NCBI GenBank assembly: GCA_039024295.1
Contig: JBCDIQ010000154.1
Span: 1 to 12,360 of the forward strand
Source of the DNA: JBCDIQ01 sp039024295
Lineage (GTDB): Bacteria; Bacteroidota; Bacteroidia; J057
DNA length: 12,360 bases
Direction: 5' to 3'
Shown here piece after piece: positions 1 through 7,283 of the stretch; the first letter of the stretch is position 1; each line of letters opens with the position of its first letter. A program made the translations under genes and the position numbers. A model generated the notes under the pieces. That model made no database searches. It had not been told where the DNA came from and saw only the letters and a program-made list of their open reading frames with translations.

Positions 1-40
1 CGGAAAAATAAGCTTTAATTCTCCCGGGTCTTGAAATAAA

Positions 41-72
41 GAAAAGCGGACCCAAACGAGTCCGCCTTTGTA
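41..72 (-). terminator. Rho-independent terminator downstream of the AraC-type gene
   Basis: GCGGAC at 46-51 pairs with GTCCGC at 60-65 around an 8-nt loop. Read on the minus strand the stem is followed by a T-rich tail (TTTTC, then TTTATTTC), as expected for termination of the minus-strand gene that stops at 119. On the plus strand the tail is only CTTTG, so the main direction is probably minus. Confidence 0.7.
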
Positions 73-118
73 CTCCCAACTTAAGATAACTTAGGGTTGG
101 AAGGAGTTTTGCTTGTCG

Positions 119-631
119 CTAACGCAACAAACAAGCTGAAGGAAGTAGTCCAAATCGTGTTTTGAAGTTTCGGGTGAAATTATCTGTTCGGTTATACCCA
201 ACGGCATAGGCCACCTGCTTAATGGAGCCGAAGGTTCCGTTATTAAGGTAATTTCGAGCCTGTTCAAGCCGAACTACACGCAAACACTGGGCAGGCGTAA
301 GGCCGGTAAGCCGTTTTACCTGTCTCAAAAGAGAAGATTCACTCATGGCAAAATCTGCTGCAATATCAGGCACCCTCAAATTAGGAGAGGCATAGGAGTC
401 ATGTAGATATGCTTTAAACTCCCTTAACCATTGTTTATCCGGCTCGTCTAGACCGGGTTTGGCAGTAATGACAAATGGCGCGGGATGGAAGGAGGCTACT
501 ACGGAGTTGGCCACCTGAAATAACCAGCACAATGTGTCGATCTCAGTTGTAGGCGGGTGATTGACTTGTATAATCATGGCGTTAGTAATTAAGCGGAAGT
601 TTGATGTGGTTTTCCCTCCAAAATTGCCCAT
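119..631 (-). CDS. Short AraC-family DNA-binding protein (HTH domain with an unidentified 60-residue N-terminus)
   Basis: A 170-residue protein whose residues about 68-168 form a complete AraC/XylS-type double helix-turn-helix. The first HTH is around RVPDIAADFAMSESSLLRQV and the second around SIKQVAYAVGYNRTDNF, followed by the usual family ending (TRFGLLPS). It should bind DNA as a transcription regulator in the cytoplasm. The first ~60 residues match no ligand-binding, receiver or two-component domain that I recognise; family members with this kind of HTH are usually far longer, so this may be the remnant of a bigger regulator. ATG at 631 is preferred over GTG at 637 because AAGG lies just upstream of 631 at ribosome-binding distance and would overlap the GTG. 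The gene is divergent from the HEWFH protein and could regulate it; that is inference only. No clear promoter was found. Confidence 0.8.
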   Translation of the reverse strand: MGNFGGKTTSNFRLITNAMIIQVNHPPTTEIDTLCWLFQVANSVVASFHPAPFVITAKPGLDEPDKQWLREFKAYLHDSYASPNLRVPDIAADFAMSESSLLRQVKRLTGLTPAQCLRVVRLEQARNYLNNGTFGSIKQVAYAVGYNRTDNFTRNFKTRFGLLPSACLLR

Positions 632-711
632 AATCACCTTGCTTGGATAGGCCGGATTTACCCATTTTTTGGAATCAGGTAAACTCTCGGGAGAAGGCAG
701 GTATTTTTACC

Positions 712-762
712 TATTTTTGATAATTCTTGAAAAGTAATTACAGGATAGATAGCTTAACTTTA
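712..762 (+). promoter_or_regulatory. Candidate -7 elements upstream of the HEWFH protein
   Basis: TATTTTTG at 712-719 matches the Bacteroidota -7 consensus TAnnTTTG fully, and TAACTTTA at 755-762 matches all but the last base. Neither has a TTG at the usual ~20-nt spacing (TTG at 727-729 is 25 nt before the second), so the assignment is weak. The second would give a short leader to the TTG start at 786. Confidence 0.3.
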
Positions 763-785
763 TTGATTCATTTATAATCACGGTA

Positions 786-1469
786 TTGCGATTTACCCTA
801 CTATTAGTGGGCCACTTATCGGTATCAATGATGGGGAGTGTCTATGGGCAAAACCGCCTTCTTGAATTGGTAGAATTACTTTCCGTTCGTGTGGTAGAGC
901 CAGTTTTTCAGGACCAGCCCCTCATTCATCAACCTGAGGCCCCATTCAATGCCAGATTTCTAAGGGATACCTTGTTCATAGGAAGTATCCAACCCTGTTA
1001 CCACTCCACTGAGGATTCCTTATCGATTTTATATCATGAGTGGTTTCATTACGAGGCCGGTAAAATATCTCTGTTTCCAATCCAAACAGACAGCATGGCA
1101 GTCCCAGTTCAATGGAAAACAGATGTTGTCTATGTCTACATGCCAGATTCTATGGAGGTGGCCCACGAGATGTTTCTTTGGAAATCTGAACTGCCCCCAT
1201 CAAATTTACCTGATGATAAGATGAGGGAATTGCTAGCAGGACCTCAGGCTATTGCTTTTCGTTATGCACCTTCAAATTTGGCGTTAGAAGAAATCGCTGC
1301 TTACCGCGCACAACTAAAGGGGGACCACCAGGGAATTTATACCCTTTCACCTGAAGCCAGACGAGCAATTCTTGTTCGAATCCGCCAATTGGAACACACA
1401 CTCTTCCAGCGCCAAGCATATGAGGAGCGTAATGGGTTGAACCCAGACGGCAGTAAACAAAAACAATAA
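786..1469 (+). CDS. Predicted secreted protein with an HExxH zinc-peptidase-like motif
   Basis: A 227-residue protein of no family I can name. The first ~21 residues look like a signal peptide (Arg at 2, hydrophobic stretch, small residues before GQ), so it is probably exported. ILYHEWFHYEAG contains HEWFH at residues 84-88, the zinc-binding HExxH pattern of metallopeptidases, and LEEIAAY at 168-173 could supply the third, glutamate ligand as in gluzincin-type enzymes. Function as a peptidase is inferred from these motifs alone. The start is read as TTG at 786: the frame is open back to a TAG at 750-752 without an ATG, and starting at the internal ATG pair (828/831) would remove most of the signal peptide. 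No clear ribosome-binding site is seen, so the start is uncertain. A hairpin follows the stop, so it is probably monocistronic. Confidence 0.65.
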   Translation: MRFTLLLVGHLSVSMMGSVYGQNRLLELVELLSVRVVEPVFQDQPLIHQPEAPFNARFLRDTLFIGSIQPCYHSTEDSLSILYHEWFHYEAGKISLFPIQTDSMAVPVQWKTDVVYVYMPDSMEVAHEMFLWKSELPPSNLPDDKMRELLAGPQAIAFRYAPSNLALEEIAAYRAQLKGDHQGIYTLSPEARRAILVRIRQLEHTLFQRQAYEERNGLNPDGSKQKQ

Positions 1470-1470
1470 A

Positions 1471-1498
1471 AGCCGCCCCAAATGGAGCGGCTCATTTT
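1471..1498 (+). terminator. Hairpin terminator, possibly bidirectional
   Basis: AGCCGC at 1471-1476 pairs with GCGGCT at 1487-1492, with extra CC/GG pairing inside the loop. The plus-strand tail is CATTTTCG. Read on the minus strand the tail is TTTATTGTTTTTG, so it could also stop transcripts of the large convergent gene ending at 1661. It begins two bases after the stop codon of the HEWFH gene. Confidence 0.65.
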
Positions 1499-1571
1499 CG
1501 ATTGACAGGGTTCAGCTTAAGTGAAAGGCAATCGGGTTGTCTGGCAAAATTGTGCTAAAAACCTCAGTCCT

Positions 1572-1656
1572 AACACCTATCAGCCCCAACACCTATCAGC
1601 CAATACCTATTGAGCGAAGCGAAATCCCGCGTAGCGGGAAAACCTATCAGCTAATA
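1572..1656. repeat. Intergenic repeat cluster: ACCTATCAGC copies with a CCCGC/GCGGG hairpin
   Basis: AACACCTATCAGCC occurs at 1572-1585 and again at 1588-1601 (16-bp period). Degenerate copies follow: AATACCTAT from 1602, and AACCTATCAGC plus AATACC at about 1640-1658. Between them GAGCGAAGCGAAA leads into a perfect hairpin, TCCCGC-GTA-GCGGGA at 1625-1639. It lies right beside the stop codon of the large minus-strand gene. The form resembles the short palindromic intergenic repeats that are dispersed in many bacterial genomes; no other copy is visible in this window. A role in transcript ending is possible. Confidence 0.6.
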
Positions 1657-1660
1657 CCTT

Positions 1661-4600
1661 TTATCTCAACACATTCAAACGCTTGGTGCTTACCACCTCA
1701 TCTACCTTCAAGCGGATCAGGTACATGCCGGAAGAAAGCTGTGCGCCATCTGCGTTGAGGTCCCAACGGATTTGCTGCTCACCTGCTTGCTGGAAGCCTT
1801 CCTGAAGGGTCATTACCTGACGACCTTCGAGGCTGAAAACGGCCAGCGTTACATCTGCCGCCTCGGGTAATTCGTACCGGAAGGTAGCCATGTTAGTAGC
1901 AGGGTTTGGGTACACGGTGAAATCCAACTCGGCAGCACCCATCATGTCGGTAACAGAGATCGTGATGAAGGTGTCACGGTTGATACGACCTTCTCCGCCG
2001 ACTGGGTAGTTGTTCGCGTCAATGGTGCCGTTGATGCTGTTCAGGATGTAGTTAAACAGCGATTGCTGATCGGTTACCCCAAGTGAGGTGAAAGCAGCTC
2101 CACGGAAAGGATACTGATCACCACCACGTGCCAGGAAGTTAGGAATGGCAATGTTCACATCTGGTGCGCCAGAAACTACCTGCTTGTTCTCGACAATCTT
2201 GGTGCCTTCGGCAAGGGTAACTTCGATGATTCGGTCGCCATTACGTACAATGTTGCCATTTGCGTCATACAAAATTCGGGTACCAGCAGTATCGTAGATT
2301 ACCTCAAATCCAGCGATCTGTGCAAAGCGTCCGGTTCCTCCGGCAGAAGTATCTACCCGTGAATAGGCATTTTCCAGAATCTCCTTGAATTGTGCAGGGC
2401 TGATGTCTGGAACAATGGAAACAAGGTTGCCGAATGGCAGCATGTCAAAGGTCAGCAGCTCTGAAATCTGAGTTCCTGCAGGAATGATGTTGTCATTACG
2501 GATACCGCCGCCGTTGGCCATGGCTACCGTAGCGGTGTCAATGCTGAAGCTGGCAGCAAGCTCGTTTGCCTGCCATAAGTAGGCATCAGCAATCAAGTTG
2601 CCCTGGTTGGTTTCAATAGAGCGAACGCTGCTACGACGACCGTCCAGGTCTACCTGGGTTACCCCAATGATGTTGGTGGCAAGTCCAGAAACATATTGTA
2701 CCAATGAGTCCACCACATTGGTCTGAACACCAGGATCAGGAACAACCGCATCGGGAGCCACAGTGCTCACACGGACCGGGCCGCTGACCGTATCCAGCAT
2801 GACCACATTTCCTTCTGGGTCAAATTCAATTACCAGACGACCGGCATACTTGAATTCACCAGGGGTGGTGACCACAAATACGGTGTCATTGTTCGCGTCA
2901 GTAACTTGCAATGGATAGGCACCGTCAGGTGAATCACCTGGCAGGAGGAGGTCGCCAGGATTGGCCAGGAGTTCATCTCCACCACCAGCGATTACCACAT
3001 CAATGTCCGTCAGGGTTTTCACAAGGTTGGTATCTTCTCCAATGCTCTGCAGGTGACTGATCAAGATGATTTTGTTGACTCCTGCATTTTTCAGGGAATC
3101 CACCTGATCCTGGATAAGCTGTCCAATGTTTTGTAGCACCTGAACATTTCCAGGAGAAGAAATAGAAGCGAGGTTTGCTGTGGTTGCTCCAATTACGCCA
3201 ATTCTGCGGCCATTTTTCGTCACAATCACCCGAGGCGCAATGCGTCCACTGTCAACCAAGTCTTGTAGGCCTGCTTCGCCTGTGAAGTCGAGGTTGGCAC
3301 TCAAGAAAGGAGGCTCTGTAACGGTGATGTCCCGAATCAGGTTTTCCAAAATGCTTGGACCAAAGTCAAAGTCATGGTTGCCGAGACATAGGGCATCATA
3401 TCCGATGCTATCAATTACTACGGCATCGTAGTAAGGCAGGGCAGCGTTACGGTTCAGGCTGGCGTTAAATTCTGGTCCTGCGAGGAAGTTGTCACCGGAA
3501 GTCAAGGTAATGACCCCTTGATTGGTGCCGCTGCCCATCATTTTCAAGGTGTCGATCACCGTTTTGAAGCGCGCAGCCCCACCAAAGTCCGTATTCGTAC
3601 CACCTGCATCAATCATCTGGGACTCTGCATCGTTGTTGTGCAATACGGTCAGCGTGAATTTCTCCGCAAATACATCCGTAGAATCGATCGGGTAGAACTG
3701 GTAGTCTCCTCGGAATTCATTGATGACCCCAACATAGGTAAACGCCTCTGTCTGAATAGGCTTGAGCGCCAGATCAGAATCTGATGTACGAGTCACCCGG
3801 AAGAAACCGGTACCAGTCGGATCCACAGGGTTGTAGGTGAAGTTATCATCCCATACCCCGGAAACACCTGGAATGAATAGATCGGTGGCGGTTACCAGCT
3901 CACTTTCGAAGCTTTCGCCATTGGTCGCCAAATCAGCGATGGTAACAGGCTGAGGGGTAGGGAGGGGGTTGCCAGTTGAAATCCTGGTAAAGGAAATGAC
4001 AGGGTTAAACTGGTTTTGACCATTGAAGTCAGCTACTTCACCCACGATTTCTACCGTATCGCCAGGGCTGATGAACCCGGAGGCGATAGAGTCAGCATAG
4101 GCACCCGTTGACTGGAAGGTGCTGATGGCAAAGTTTCCTTCCTGCAGATAGGAGATACGGCCTTTGGCACGGGTAACGATACCGCGAACTTTCACGGTGT
4201 CACCTAAAGGAAGGTTACGTGCTACCCCAATTGGCGTGAGGACACTGGTATCGCGAGCAGCTACAGGTCCGCGAACGATTCTGTTTTCGCCACCTACGGG
4301 ATAATCCATCGCTGAGATCGTACCGCTCAGCTCTTGCGTCAAATAAGCAAATAACGTCTGCTGGTCCGTTACCCCAAGGTTGGTAAAGGGTGCTCCCCGG
4401 AAAGGATATTGATCTCCACCACGGGCCAGAAAGTCGGGAATGGCGATGGTTACATTAGGCGCACCGGGTACTACTTGCTTATTGACAACGATGGGCGTAC
4501 CATCATCCAAAATGACTTCAATTATCCGGTCCCCATTTCGGGTAATATTCCCATTGGCATCATAGAAAATGCGGGTTCCGGCAGTGTCATACACCACGGT

Positions 4601-6607
4601 GAAACCTGCTACCTGCGCAAAGCGGCCTGTGCCACCTGCTGAGGTGTCCACACGCGAATACGCATTTTCCAAAATCTCCTTAAACTGGGCAGGAGAAATA
4701 TTGGGAACGATAGAAACAAAGTTGGCAAATGGAGAAATGTCAAAGGTGGTTAGCTCTGAAAGTGTGTCATTAGCTGGAATTACATTATCGTTACGAATTC
4801 CGCCCCCGTTGGCTAAAGCCACATCTGGTGCAGGCACGCCAAAGTTGCTGGCCAGTCGACGACCTTGCCATAAAAATCCGTCTGCAATCAGGTTGCCCTG
4901 GTTGGTTTCAACTGAACGAATGCTACCACGTGTTCCATCTAAGTCCACCAATGTGCGGGCAGCAAAGGTGGTATCCAAAGAGGCTACATAGAGCGTCAAG
5001 GAGTCAATCACATTGGTTTGAACACCTTGGTTTGTTCCAATAGAATCAGGAGCAACCGTGCTCACACGCACCATCCCGGAAGTCGTATCCAACATAACCA
5101 CTTCTCCCATTGGGCTGAATGACAGTTTCAGTTGACCTACGTATTTGAAATTCCCCGGAGTAGTTACCACATACACGGTATTGCCATCAGCATCAGCTAC
5201 CTGAATAGGGTAGGGGCCATCTGGCGTATCGCCTGGAACCAGCAGGTCGCCAGGATTGGCCAGTACTTCGTCACCGCCACCGGCAATCACCACGTCTACA
5301 TCCGTCAGGGTTTTTACCATGTTGGTGTCCTCTCCGATGCTTTGCAGGTGACTGATCAAGATGATGGTGTTAACGCCTTGTGCCTTGAGGCTGTTGATTT
5401 CTGCCTGTACGCTGGCAGCTACATTTTGGCCTACGCCCACATTACGCGGGCTGGAGATGGAAGCCAGATTTGGGGTGGTAGCACCTACCACGCCGATCTG
5501 TACGCCATTTTTTGTGATGATGGTGCTAGGAGCGATTCGTCCGGTATTGACCAACGCCTGAAGGTTCGGCTCAGCGGTGAAGTCAAGGTTACTGCTCAAA
5601 AAGGAAGGCTGGGTTACAGTAACATCGGATATCAGGTTAGCCAATACGTCTGGCCCAAAGTCGAAATCGTGGTTGCCCAGACATAGGGCATCATATCCAA
5701 TGCTGTCAATTACCACTGCATCATAATAAGGCAGCGCAGGGTTTCGGTTCAAGCTGGCATTGAATTCTGGGCCAGGAAGGTAGTTGTCACCTGAAGATAG
5801 CATGACCACACCCTTGTTCATGCCAGAACCTCTGGATTTTAAGGTGTCGACCAACGTTTTGAAGCGCGCAGCTCCGCCAAATGCAGTATTGGGCGTGCCC
5901 GCGTCAATCATCTGAGATTCTGCATCATTGTTGTGCAAAACCGTCAGCACAAACGCCTCATACACATCGGTGGAATCTACTGGAGAAAGCTGATAGTTTC
6001 CTCTGAAATCTCCTACCACTCCTTCAAAATAGAATTCTCCGGCAGGAATATCCTGCGTATTGATCCGTGTGTCGGATGAACTCGGCGTTCTCAGGGTAAG
6101 GGTGTCATTTGCATCTCTTACATCATAACTGGTAGAGGTTTGCCATGTCCCGGTAGCTGGGGTTACCAGTTGAATAGGGCCTACCCGGACCAATTCTGAT
6201 TCAAAAGCCTCTCCATTGGTTTTCAGGTCACCTAAAGAAACAGATTGAAACATGGGCAAGGCATTGCCGGTAGAAACCCGGGTAAAGCCGGTAACAGGGC
6301 TGAGTTGAAGCAGGTCATTGAATTGATTCACTTCACCTGTAATTTCAAATTCTGCTCCTGAGACAACGAAACCAGAATTGACAGAATCGCGGAAGGCTCC
6401 ACTGGTTTGAAACAAGGCGATACCTGCAGTGGAGTCTTGTAAGTAAGTGAGGCGTCCCGCTGCACGGGTTACGACACCTCGAATGGTCACAGTCGTGCCA
6501 ATGGTAGTATTGCGGGCACTGTCAATGGTAATGACCTGTGCGGATAGCTCTTGGATCACCACTAACAGACAGGCAAGCCCGAATGCCAGGGTACGTAAAA
6601 ATTTCAT
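1661..6607 (-). CDS. Secreted double-headed 5'-nucleotidase/metallophosphatase with T9SS sorting domain
   Basis: A 1648-residue exported enzyme. Order: signal peptide (1-24, ending LSAQ); unit 1 (about 25-776); unit 2 (about 790-1541); linker; T9SS type A C-terminal domain (about 1563-1648, beginning FTVYPNP, ending KRLNVLR). Each unit has a ~195-residue beta-rich OB-like region (RGVVTR...YLQ), a metallophosphatase domain and a 5'-nucleotidase C-terminal domain (TNQGNLIAD at 568-576; ARGGDQYPF near 730). The combination recalls YhcR/UshA-type enzymes, which release phosphate from extracellular nucleotides; substrate and surface location are inferred. Kept catalytic motifs: GDN (D274, D1039), GNHDFD (N312-H313-D316, N1077), SHL (H420, H1185). 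Changed: LHNNDAES has Glu (E230, E995) where UshA has His, and AGGGDE (442-447, 1207-1212) replaces GGHSQ/GGHSH. ATG at 6607 was chosen because it starts directly at the signal peptide; the 21-residue extension to 6670 would bury it. Confidence 0.93.
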   Translation of the reverse strand: MKFLRTLAFGLACLLVVIQELSAQVITIDSARNTTIGTTVTIRGVVTRAAGRLTYLQDSTAGIALFQTSGAFRDSVNSGFVVSGAEFEITGEVNQFNDLLQLSPVTGFTRVSTGNALPMFQSVSLGDLKTNGEAFESELVRVGPIQLVTPATGTWQTSTSYDVRDANDTLTLRTPSSSDTRINTQDIPAGEFYFEGVVGDFRGNYQLSPVDSTDVYEAFVLTVLHNNDAESQMIDAGTPNTAFGGAARFKTLVDTLKSRGSGMNKGVVMLSSGDNYLPGPEFNASLNRNPALPYYDAVVIDSIGYDALCLGNHDFDFGPDVLANLISDVTVTQPSFLSSNLDFTAEPNLQALVNTGRIAPSTIITKNGVQIGVVGATTPNLASISSPRNVGVGQNVAASVQAEINSLKAQGVNTIILISHLQSIGEDTNMVKTLTDVDVVIAGGGDEVLANPGDLLVPGDTPDGPYPIQVADADGNTVYVVTTPGNFKYVGQLKLSFSPMGEVVMLDTTSGMVRVSTVAPDSIGTNQGVQTNVIDSLTLYVASLDTTFAARTLVDLDGTRGSIRSVETNQGNLIADGFLWQGRRLASNFGVPAPDVALANGGGIRNDNVIPANDTLSELTTFDISPFANFVSIVPNISPAQFKEILENAYSRVDTSAGGTGRFAQVAGFTVVYDTAGTRIFYDANGNITRNGDRIIEVILDDGTPIVVNKQVVPGAPNVTIAIPDFLARGGDQYPFRGAPFTNLGVTDQQTLFAYLTQELSGTISAMDYPVGGENRIVRGPVAARDTSVLTPIGVARNLPLGDTVKVRGIVTRAKGRISYLQEGNFAISTFQSTGAYADSIASGFISPGDTVEIVGEVADFNGQNQFNPVISFTRISTGNPLPTPQPVTIADLATNGESFESELVTATDLFIPGVSGVWDDNFTYNPVDPTGTGFFRVTRTSDSDLALKPIQTEAFTYVGVINEFRGDYQFYPIDSTDVFAEKFTLTVLHNNDAESQMIDAGGTNTDFGGAARFKTVIDTLKMMGSGTNQGVITLTSGDNFLAGPEFNASLNRNAALPYYDAVVIDSIGYDALCLGNHDFDFGPSILENLIRDITVTEPPFLSANLDFTGEAGLQDLVDSGRIAPRVIVTKNGRRIGVIGATTANLASISSPGNVQVLQNIGQLIQDQVDSLKNAGVNKIILISHLQSIGEDTNLVKTLTDIDVVIAGGGDELLANPGDLLLPGDSPDGAYPLQVTDANNDTVFVVTTPGEFKYAGRLVIEFDPEGNVVMLDTVSGPVRVSTVAPDAVVPDPGVQTNVVDSLVQYVSGLATNIIGVTQVDLDGRRSSVRSIETNQGNLIADAYLWQANELAASFSIDTATVAMANGGGIRNDNIIPAGTQISELLTFDMLPFGNLVSIVPDISPAQFKEILENAYSRVDTSAGGTGRFAQIAGFEVIYDTAGTRILYDANGNIVRNGDRIIEVTLAEGTKIVENKQVVSGAPDVNIAIPNFLARGGDQYPFRGAAFTSLGVTDQQSLFNYILNSINGTIDANNYPVGGEGRINRDTFITISVTDMMGAAELDFTVYPNPATNMATFRYELPEAADVTLAVFSLEGRQVMTLQEGFQQAGEQQIRWDLNADGAQLSSGMYLIRLKVDEVVSTKRLNVLR
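1985..4240 (-). repeat. Unit 2 of the internal tandem duplication
   Basis: Encodes residues about 790-1541. Motif pairs measured across the whole unit are each exactly 765 residues from their partner in unit 1: RG 44/809, HNND 225/990, N of GNHD 312/1077, SHL 420/1185, YPVGGE 769/1534. The protein is nearly identical around the phosphatase motifs and clearly diverged in the OB-like part. Confidence 0.9.
4280..6535 (-). repeat. Unit 1 of the internal tandem duplication
   Basis: Encodes residues about 25-776, the N-terminal of the two units (period 2295 bp). DNA identity is patchy: for example GACATAGGGCATCATATCC is shared at about 3384 and 5680, while other stretches differ at many third positions. 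That suggests a duplication old enough to have diverged but with length constraint kept. Confidence 0.9.
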
Positions 6608-6859
6608 GGGTAAATTGATGTTTTTGATAATTTGAATAGGTTGTTTAAAGCAGTTCTTCTGCCAAAACAACCATTATCAAACGGGTTTTGAGTTTCGAGA
6701 TAGTTATGATTTGGTTAAATGATGTGAGGGAAATTGTTATCGTAGTATTATGGGGAAGTAAGGTGAATTTTTACCAATAAGCTGCCCCGTTTATTCGCTA
6801 TTTTGCCTTGCGTATTTGAGAATATATCTATATGCTTAATGGCATGTTGTAAACAAACT

Positions 6860-6891
6860 TTTGATCTTTTTATTAGAAAAAAATACCTTTA
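6860..6891 (+). promoter_or_regulatory. Bacteroidota-type promoter for the 105-residue protein
   Basis: TTTG at 6860-6863, a 20-nt spacer, then TACCTTTA at 6884-6891 (7 of 8 positions allowed by TAnnTTTG). The predicted transcript start is about 6897, only a few bases before the ATG at 6903, so the leader would be very short. The 295-bp gap 6608-6902 between divergent genes holds this promoter; I found no convincing minus-strand promoter for the nucleotidase in it. Confidence 0.6.
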
Positions 6892-6902
6892 TTGTCATTG
6901 AT

Positions 6903-7220
6903 ATGAGTTTTGACTTTACCACGCCAATGAATAATGTACTTGGCACGCAAGAGGACATGGCATTTGTGGCTCCTGATGCCACTTGGCTACATGATTCTGA
7001 GGTCAAGACTGATATCATTCTTCAGAATGGAATGTGGCAGGTTTTTCTTGTGTTTGTAGGCCTTGATTCTCCTCTGCACCTGTTCAGACGGAAAATCCAG
7101 TCGTACTCCTCTCAGAAAAAGGCACAGATGTTTGGAGAAATTTATCGCAGGTCTGCTGCAAGGGATGAACGAGGAAACCTCAAAACAGACATGTCTCAGT
7201 TGGACTTGCCCCAAAACTAA
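6903..7220 (+). CDS. Small conserved-looking protein of unknown function
   Basis: A 105-residue protein without signal peptide or membrane segment. The N-terminal half (MSFDFTTPMNNVLGTQEDMA) is mixed; the middle (MWQVFLVFVGL, about 44-54) is hydrophobic but too short and broken for a sure membrane helix. The C-terminal part (FRRKIQSYSSQKKAQMFGEI, then YRRSAARDERG) is strongly basic and helical, and its look is of a conserved stretch rather than random translation. I cannot name the family. ATG at 6903 is preferred to the ATG at 6861: the promoter-like -7 element lies between them, so the upstream ATG would not be transcribed. It precedes the heptose epimerase gene by 63 bp in the same direction and may share its transcript. 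Confidence 0.65.
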   Translation: MSFDFTTPMNNVLGTQEDMAFVAPDATWLHDSEVKTDIILQNGMWQVFLVFVGLDSPLHLFRRKIQSYSSQKKAQMFGEIYRRSAARDERGNLKTDMSQLDLPQN

Positions 7221-7283
7221 AGTCAAGTTGCACACCAAAGGCTAATGGTCTAATTTGCGAACAGTAAACAGAATTCTGTACGC

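Noticed and set aside
1572..1656. CRISPR-like array
   Set aside because: Units are 10-16 bp, irregularly spaced, with no constant-length spacers and no cas genes.
1537..1758. Plus-strand frame of 73 codons across the repeat cluster
   Set aside because: Half is repeat DNA and half is antisense to the T9SS domain.
3180..5686. Several plus-strand open frames of 66-184 codons inside the nucleotidase gene
   Set aside because: They are antisense to highly constrained coding sequence, recur in both units as mirror images of the same codons, and have no recognisable domains or promoters.
6608..6670. Longer start for the nucleotidase at 6670
   Set aside because: It would put 21 polar residues in front of a typical signal peptide; ATG at 6607 starts exactly at MKFLRT.
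6836..7238. Minus-strand frames of 60 and 83 codons opposite the 105-residue protein
   Set aside because: No domain, no promoter, and they lie antisense to a frame with better coding appearance and a promoter.
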